Shown in pieces: positions 7,000-11,242 of a DNA stretch of 11,242 nucleotides (positions are counted from its first letter, which is position 1; each line of letters opens with the position of its first letter). The stretch comes from Cyclobacteriaceae bacterium (GTDB taxonomy: Bacteria > Bacteroidota > Bacteroidia > Cytophagales > Cyclobacteriaceae): contig JABFSY010000220.1 of NCBI GenBank assembly GCA_013140395.1, positions 1 to 11,242 of the forward strand, in the 5' to 3' direction. The notes beneath the pieces are model-generated. The model made no database searches and had not been told where the DNA came from. It saw nothing but the letters and a program-made list of their open reading frames with translations. The translations under genes were made by a program, and so were the position numbers.

Positions 7000-9192
7000 A
7001 TGAAAAACCGCTATCGATTCGCCCTTATTGCTACACTCAGCGTCATTTCCTATTCAACATGGAGTCAACCAGCAAGAGCGTTAACTTCAACCGAGTACAA
7101 TCAGGCTGCCGAAATGTTAGGTGGCAATGTGAATAAACTCATTGACAACATGATACAACCGCAATGGACGCCCGATGGGCGAATATGGTATCGCAGTCTT
7201 ACCGAAAACAAGTCGCAGTATGTTTTATTTAATCCAGCCGATGGGAAGAAACTCTCTTTCAATACCAAGAAAGAATTAACGGCTGCTTTGCCGGCCGAGA
7301 CAAAAAGCCCTGAACTTAAATCAACTGAAGTAATCTCTCCTGATGGTAAAAGGGTTGCCTTCATACGCAACTGGAATTTATGGATGAGAGAGTTAGCAAC
7401 CGGTGCGGAAACAGCATTGACCGCTGATGGCGTAAAAGATTTTGGTTACGCTACCGACAATGCCGGTTGGAAACATACCGATAAAGCCATTTTGAGTTGG
7501 TCGCCCGACTCCAAAAAAATTGCCACATTTCAGCAAGACCAACGACATATCAAAAATATGTATATCGTAAAAACAACAGTTGGTTCGCCCGATCTTGAAG
7601 AATGGAAGTACCCACTGCCCGGTGATGCCGACATTATAAGAATACATCGCGTCATTATCGATGTGAGTAACATACCTACTGTGATTCGATTAAAACTTGC
7701 GCCCGATGCAAGACGAAGCACACTTTGTGATGACATTTCTTGCGAAGGCGGCTTTGACGATAACGAATGGAGTGACGACAGCAAACAATTGATGTTCGTA
7801 TCTTCCAGTCGCGATCACAAGCAAGAAAACATTCGGATCGCAAATACGGAGACAGGAGAAGTTCGTGACATCTTCGAAGAAAAGGTGCCCACTCAATATG
7901 AATCCGGTCAAGGCGCGATAAATTGGAAATACCTATCAAAAACCAACGAGATCATCTGGTACTCCGAACGAACTGACTGGGGACATCTTTACCTCTATGA
8001 TGCAGGTACCGGAAAACTCAAGAACCCAATCACCACGGGAAATTTTGTTGTTACGCGGGTATTAAAAGTCGATAAGGTCAATCGAGTTGTCTATTTTGAA
8101 GCAAACGGGCGCGAAGCAGGGCGTAATCCCTATTTCAGTCACTTTTATAGAATTGATTTTAATGGTAAAAATTTAATGTTGTTGAGTCCGGCCGATGGAA
8201 ATCATACCATCCGCTTTTCGGTTGATGGAAAATATTTTACCGACACGTATTCACAACCTAACGTGCCCCCAATTAATGATGTGCGCGACCTGAAAGGCAA
8301 GTTGATAGCAACCTTAGAAAAGACCGATATCTCTCGGTTAACAGCAACGGGTTGGAAACCTGCTACTCCTTTCACCGTGAAGTCGGCTGATAACAAGTGG
8401 GATTTGTATGGTGTCATGCATACTCCAAAAAACTTGAATGTGAATGAAAAGTATCCGGTGGTCATTTATATCTATCCAGGGCCGCAAGGCGGAAGTGTAG
8501 GCTCCTGGAATTTTTTAGCTGCGCGCAATGACCATCAAGCATTAGCCGAACTAGGGTTTGTAGTGGTTGCATTAGAAGGTAGCTGCAATCCTGACAGATC
8601 AAAGTCCTTTCATGATGCCTGCTATGGTAAGATGAGTGAAAACACGTTACCTGACCAAATGGCCGGCCTTAAGCAATTGCAAGTCAGATACTCTTACCTA
8701 GATTTAGATCGGGTTGGCATTTGGGGTCACTCGGGAGGTGGCTATGCGACTGCTGCTGCGATGTTTCAATTTCCTGATTTCTTCAAAGTAGGAATTTCAG
8801 AATCCGGCAATCACGACAACAGAAACTACGAAGATGACTGGGGCGAACGCTACATCGGATTGGAAGTGAAAAACGATAAAGGTATCTCTAACTACGAACC
8901 ACAAGCCAATCAACAACTGGCCAAAAATTTAAAAGGCAAACTGTTGTTGGCACATGGTGGTATGGATGACAATGTGCCCCCCTACAATACGTATCTAGTT
9001 GCTGACGCATTAATCAAAGCAAACAAAGATTTTGATCTGCTCGTATTTCCTAATGCCCGTCACGGATATGGTGCAGATAGCTATTACATGATGCGAAGAC
9101 GGTGGGATTATTTTGTAAACCATCTGATGAATGCCCGTCAACCAAACGAATATCAAATAAAAGTTACACCAGACCCAAGGCTGAAAGAGTAG
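7000..9192 (+). CDS. Secreted S9 family serine peptidase with DPP IV-type N-terminal propeller
   Basis: This is a 730-residue prolyl-oligopeptidase-family enzyme. MKNRYRFALIATLSVISYS followed by WSQP reads as a Sec signal peptide, probably cut near residue 23, so it should act in the periplasm or outside. Residues about 50-440 form the beta-propeller, with repeated WSPDSKK-type blades at 167-173 and 257-263. About 465-715 is the alpha/beta hydrolase domain. The triad is Ser578 in GIWGHSGGGYAT, Asp656 in AHGGMDDNVPP and His688 in NARHGYGAD. A Cys243-Cys248 pair lies in the propeller. Two DPP IV hallmarks are not seen: the serine motif is GHSGGG rather than GWSYGG, and the Glu-Glu motif (DWVYEEE) that binds the substrate N-terminus is replaced by DFGYATDNAGW at 147-157. 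'Dipeptidyl peptidase IV' would therefore overstate the evidence. It is a single gene with its own terminator. Confidence 0.93.
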   Translation: MKNRYRFALIATLSVISYSTWSQPARALTSTEYNQAAEMLGGNVNKLIDNMIQPQWTPDGRIWYRSLTENKSQYVLFNPADGKKLSFNTKKELTAALPAETKSPELKSTEVISPDGKRVAFIRNWNLWMRELATGAETALTADGVKDFGYATDNAGWKHTDKAILSWSPDSKKIATFQQDQRHIKNMYIVKTTVGSPDLEEWKYPLPGDADIIRIHRVIIDVSNIPTVIRLKLAPDARRSTLCDDISCEGGFDDNEWSDDSKQLMFVSSSRDHKQENIRIANTETGEVRDIFEEKVPTQYESGQGAINWKYLSKTNEIIWYSERTDWGHLYLYDAGTGKLKNPITTGNFVVTRVLKVDKVNRVVYFEANGREAGRNPYFSHFYRIDFNGKNLMLLSPADGNHTIRFSVDGKYFTDTYSQPNVPPINDVRDLKGKLIATLEKTDISRLTATGWKPATPFTVKSADNKWDLYGVMHTPKNLNVNEKYPVVIYIYPGPQGGSVGSWNFLAARNDHQALAELGFVVVALEGSCNPDRSKSFHDACYGKMSENTLPDQMAGLKQLQVRYSYLDLDRVGIWGHSGGGYATAAAMFQFPDFFKVGISESGNHDNRNYEDDWGERYIGLEVKNDKGISNYEPQANQQLAKNLKGKLLLAHGGMDDNVPPYNTYLVADALIKANKDFDLLVFPNARHGYGADSYYMMRRRWDYFVNHLMNARQPNEYQIKVTPDPRLKE

Positions 9193-9256
9193 ACCAAACT
9201 AATTTCATTCAAGTCAACAAAAAACTTCAACAAGAAAATACATGAGCAAATGAAAC

Positions 9257-9290
9257 AGGAAAAGAGCGAACTAAAGCCCGCTCTTTTCTT
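9257..9290. terminator. Intrinsic terminator between S9 peptidase and lipoprotein genes
   Basis: AAAAGAGCG (9260-9268) pairs with CGCTCTTTT (9279-9287) across a ten-base loop. Outer pairs extend the stem to about 12 base pairs with one G-T wobble. The A-run on one arm gives a T-run on the other, so it can work in both directions. It ends transcription of the peptidase gene on the plus strand and of the lipoprotein gene on the minus strand. Confidence 0.7.
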
Positions 9291-9326
9291 CTCACCTTTG
9301 ATGTATATAAAAAAGTAAGTGTCTTT

Positions 9327-10312
9327 TTATGAAAGGCCATTGATCCGCTTGATCAACTCCTCCTCGGTAATCGTTTTCACTTCATTAATAACCACCACTT
9401 GGTTCTCGGTAACGGTCACACTTTTTATAGCGTAGGATATTTTGTCTTCCACGATGCTGACGAGGATAATGTGGACATCTAGTCCAATCGGAATCAACCC
9501 ATAATGCTCAGTAAATCTTCTCGTTTTGTCATCAAATTTGTCAAAACGACCAAGGGCGGGCGGCACACCAGTATAAGCAATAAATACAGCACAGTTAGAG
9601 TTATTGTAACCTTCGGGCACTTCCACAAAAATGGTTGATTTAGGGCGTGGGTCACTGTACCAACGATCGATGTTTGTCCAACCAAATTTATTTTGAAAGG
9701 CATAGTAAGCCGAATAGGCACCTCCCACATTCTGAAATTGGCCCACTTCGATTCCTCTGGTTGCGTCTTGTTCTTGCCACACTTGATTACAAACATTATC
9801 AACACAATCTTCCACACCGTTGAACAGATTCATGCCTGTCGTTGACTCGCCCGTATTGGCAGTGGGGGCTACGATGGTATAGCCTCCGTTTGGTTTTAGT
9901 GGGTTGCCGTCTTTGGTTGCGTTGACATAAAATTCTCCACCTGATACAAGCATTTCCTTGTTGCCATTGCTTCTTTTCCCAACAGACGGTTTTTGTGCGA
10001 GCAACATGGACGATCGTGAATAGATTTCAATAAACTCAATATCTACATTTCCACTTACCGCAACGCCAGCAGTAGTTAAAAATCCATTGGGTGGAAATTG
10101 AAGAATTGATCCCTTACTTCCTTTTATACTACCACCAGTAGCCGCATTTAATACGAACCGTTGCGTTTGCGTTTGAATGTTTGTTGATGTAAGAGCTTGA
10201 AGTGCGGCCCATCCGGTTTTGGTTTTAAGGGAGCTACGGAGGTATCGCACCCAAGTTGCATTAAGAATAAAAGTGCTATGCCGATTGCAATTTGTGATTG
10301 ATTCGTTTTCAT
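9327..10312 (-). CDS. Putative lipoprotein of unknown function, frame broken by a probable one-base indel
   Basis: The function is not recognised. The long open frame (9327-10250) encodes about 307 residues but has only a GTG start, and its first residues look unnatural. In another frame, ATG 10312 opens MKTNQSQIAIGIALLFLMQL then GCDTSVAP, a textbook lipoprotein signal with lipobox LQ-L-G-C and Cys22. That frame stops at 10148-10150. Joining the two frames near 10205-10246 gives a normal exported lipoprotein of roughly 328 residues. The body is beta-rich: FVLNAATGGSIKGSKGSIL, then FPPNGFLTTAGVAVSG and IEFIEIYSRSSMLLAQKPS, then LVSGGEFYVNATKDGNPLKP. This pattern resembles surface or cell-envelope proteins of Bacteroidota. 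CVDNVC (149-154 of the long frame) may be a disulfide. No membrane helix is present in the body. Confidence 0.75.
10205..10246 (-). other. Probable frameshift site in the lipoprotein gene
   Basis: Upstream of this stretch the signal-peptide frame from ATG 10312 is convincing; downstream the frame ending at 9327 is convincing. Moving between them needs one extra base, or a minus-one ribosomal shift. Several short runs here (CCC, AAAA, AAAA, GGG) are typical indel spots. An added base in the GGG run would read DGAALQALTS across the junction. I see no standard slippery heptamer in the upstream frame, so recoding is less likely than mutation or sequence error. Confidence 0.65.
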
Positions 10313-10530
10313 AAAATAGATTTGTTTGTGGCCATGAATTGAAATTTTACTTGAATGGTCACCTTGGGTTGCCCATTTGGCCGATGAGCGGCACTATTCA
10401 TCGTTAACTTAACCTGAAATTCTATTCAAGTAGAATAAAAAATCCAACCGCTTTCATTGACCGTTCGTAACAAAGTAGTAGCAATTCCAAGTTGATTTTT
10501 GCAACTTACGATTCCTTAAACCCCCACAAT

Positions 10531-10962
10531 ATGACTACCACCAATAAACCCGCAACCTGGTTCTGGGTCGTAAGTGTCATCGTACTAGTCTGGAATCTGA
10601 TGGGCGTAATGGCCTATCTATCACAAGTAATGATGAGCCCTGAAGCGCTTCAAGCGCTCCCGGAAAACGAAAGGCTTTTGATAGAGTCTGTGCCCGCATG
10701 GTCAATTAGCGCTTTTGCAATTGCCGTTTGGGGTAGCACACTGGGTAGCATTCTGCTCTTACTGAGAAAGAAATGGGCAACTCCGGTTTTCATTGTCGCC
10801 TTTGTGGGTATCGTTGTGCAAATGTATTACAACTTGTTCATGAGCAAATCGATTGAAGTTTATGGACCAGGAGGTATGGCTATGCCGATTATGGTTTTTT
10901 CCATTGGCATTTTTCTTATTTGGTTTTCCAAAAAGTCAACAGCCAATGGTTGGATTAGCTAA
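10531..10962 (+). CDS. Conserved small membrane protein with four helices
   Basis: This is a 143-residue inner-membrane protein with four hydrophobic segments: about 10-33, 52-78, 82-104 and 116-133. Charged turns such as RKKW lie at 79-82, and the C-terminus is short and basic. Distinct stretches are WNLMGVMAYLSQ (21-32), LPENERLLIESVPAW (43-57) and IEVYGPGGMAMPIM (108-121). I recall similar Bacteroidota proteins, sometimes labelled 'sugar transporter' without evidence; no transport motif is visible, so I assign no function. The frame is open back to a TTG at 10492, but ATG 10531 begins the recognisable N-terminus (MTTTNKPATWFW) and follows an AT-rich leader, so it is preferred. The gene stands alone and converges on the EF-G remnant. 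Confidence 0.85.
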   Translation: MTTTNKPATWFWVVSVIVLVWNLMGVMAYLSQVMMSPEALQALPENERLLIESVPAWSISAFAIAVWGSTLGSILLLLRKKWATPVFIVAFVGIVVQMYYNLFMSKSIEVYGPGGMAMPIMVFSIGIFLIWFSKKSTANGWIS

Positions 10963-10965
10963 TCC
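10952..10965. repeat. Perfect 14-base palindrome spanning a stop codon
   Basis: GGATTAGCTAATCC reads the same on both strands and includes the TAA stop of the membrane protein gene. As a hairpin it gives a five-pair stem with an AGCT loop, and a T-rich stretch begins about 18 bases later. It could be a weak terminator between converging genes, or a chance palindrome. Confidence 0.4.
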
Positions 10966-10994
10966 CCATTAGAAACTATCTCCCTTTTTGTTTT

Positions 10995-11198
10995 TCATTC
11001 AGCCTCTACCACCTGTAACGCTTTCGCTACTCTCTGCTGTATGTCCATTGAAACAGGGGCAAACTCTGCGAAGCGTTGCCTAAACTGCGCCTTTCCTTGC
11101 GATAAAGATCGTAAAGAAGTGGAGTAGCGATTCAATTCAGCGAGTGGTGTCTTTGCTTTAATGATTTCGCTACTTCCCAGCGGATCAACGCCCATAAT
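10995..11198 (-). pseudogene. fusA: Elongation factor G-like C-terminal fragment, truncated
   Basis: About 66 codons ending at the TGA at 10995 match domain V, the C-terminal end, of translation elongation factor G. IMGVDPLGSSEIIKAKTPLA is followed by ELNRYSTSLRSLSQGKAQ and then FRQRFAEFAPVSMDIQQ. These correspond to the usual PLAE-x-x-x-YST-LRS-x-(T/S)QG-(R/K) stretch and the F-x-x-Y/F-x-x-V segment. EF-G is normally about 700 residues, but the frame runs into TGA at 11217-11219, eight codons before MGVD. The residues between (VFQQTL) do not look like the RR-x-x-I stretch that normally precedes IMG. The remainder of the gene is missing at this spot, at a probable insertion-sequence boundary. 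Similarity is to the second, diverged EF-G of Bacteroidota rather than clearly the essential copy, which is inference. The ATG at 11195 is not a real start. Confidence 0.75.
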
Positions 11199-11242
11199 TA
11201 GGGTCTGCTGAAAAACTCAAATAGTTTATAATGGGGCTACAG
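11199..11242 (+). mobile_element. Probable left end of an IS1182-like insertion sequence, runs off the window
   Basis: GGGTCTGCTGAAAAACTC at about 11201-11218 resembles terminal inverted repeats that I recall for IS1182/IS5-type elements of Bacteroidota (GG-x-CTG-x-TGAAAAACTC). EF-G similarity stops immediately before it. ATG GGG CTA CAG at 11231 matches the MxxQ start that I recall for IS1182 transposases. The other end and any target duplication lie outside the window, so the exact boundary (11199-11201) is uncertain. Confidence 0.5.
11231..11242 (+). CDS. Possible first codons of an IS transposase
   Basis: Only four codons (MGLQ) are visible before the window ends. Their position about 30 bases inside the putative inverted repeat fits a transposase start in an IS1182-like element. 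On its own this stretch proves nothing; the call depends on the neighbouring IS terminus. Confidence 0.3.

Noticed and set aside
10215..10250. Programmed ribosomal frameshifting in the lipoprotein gene
   Set aside because: The AAAACC repeats do not form an X-XXY-YYZ heptamer in the upstream frame and no strong downstream structure was seen; a one-base indel is simpler.
10419..10436. ATTCTA / TAGAAT inverted repeat upstream of the lipoprotein and membrane protein genes
   Set aside because: Six AT-rich pairs with a six-base loop are expected by chance in this composition.
10489..10507. Six-pair hairpin AAGTTG-ATTTTTG-CAACTT ahead of the membrane protein gene
   Set aside because: It is short, AT-rich and has no riboswitch-like surrounding structure, so chance is the simplest explanation.
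10492..10530. Upstream TTG start for the small membrane protein
   Set aside because: The added residues (IFATYDSLNPHN) look like untranslated leader; ATG 10531 gives the typical N-terminus.

Overview
The window looks like the chromosome of a Bacteroidota bacterium, probably of the order Cytophagales. The signs are AT-leaning codon use, no clear Shine-Dalgarno sequences, AT-rich leaders with TAnnTTTG-like -7 boxes, lipoprotein-type secretion signals, and proteins that resemble Bacteroidota families. It is housekeeping and accessory gene content with no obvious large operon. No RNA gene, CRISPR array or phage module is visible, and no intergenic gap reaches 300 bases.

Layout. Bases 1-1715 (minus) hold the first two thirds of a phosphoenolpyruvate carboxylase. 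Upstream of it on the same strand are a membrane histidine kinase (1854-3161) and a GH30 family lipoprotein glycosidase (3267-4754). A divergent gap of 127 bases leads to a plus-strand nitrilase (4882-5799). The nitrilase converges, across a strong hairpin, on an SPFH/band-7 membrane protein (5845-6795, minus). A second divergent gap of 204 bases leads to a secreted S9 family serine peptidase (7000-9192, plus). That gene ends at a hairpin terminator and converges on a lipoprotein gene whose reading frame is broken (9327-10312, minus). A small four-helix membrane protein follows (10531-10962, plus). The right edge holds the last 66 or so codons of an elongation factor G-like gene (minus), which appears to be cut by the end of an insertion sequence running off the window.

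How the genes relate. Mostly they do not form a pathway. Single genes or short same-strand runs alternate in direction, and each has its own likely promoter or terminator. The GH30 enzyme and the S9 peptidase are both exported hydrolases, as expected of a polymer-degrading lifestyle. PEP carboxylase is anaplerotic carbon metabolism. The kinase has no response regulator beside it.

The most notable signal is damage. The PEP carboxylase lacks, in frame, about 56 residues that normally carry a Mg ligand and the catalytic-lysine motif. The lipoprotein's signal peptide and body lie in different frames. The EF-G-like gene is truncated next to an IS1182-like terminus. Three altered genes in 11 kb suggest either real gene decay or sequence and assembly error. 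I found no convincing undescribed multi-gene system.
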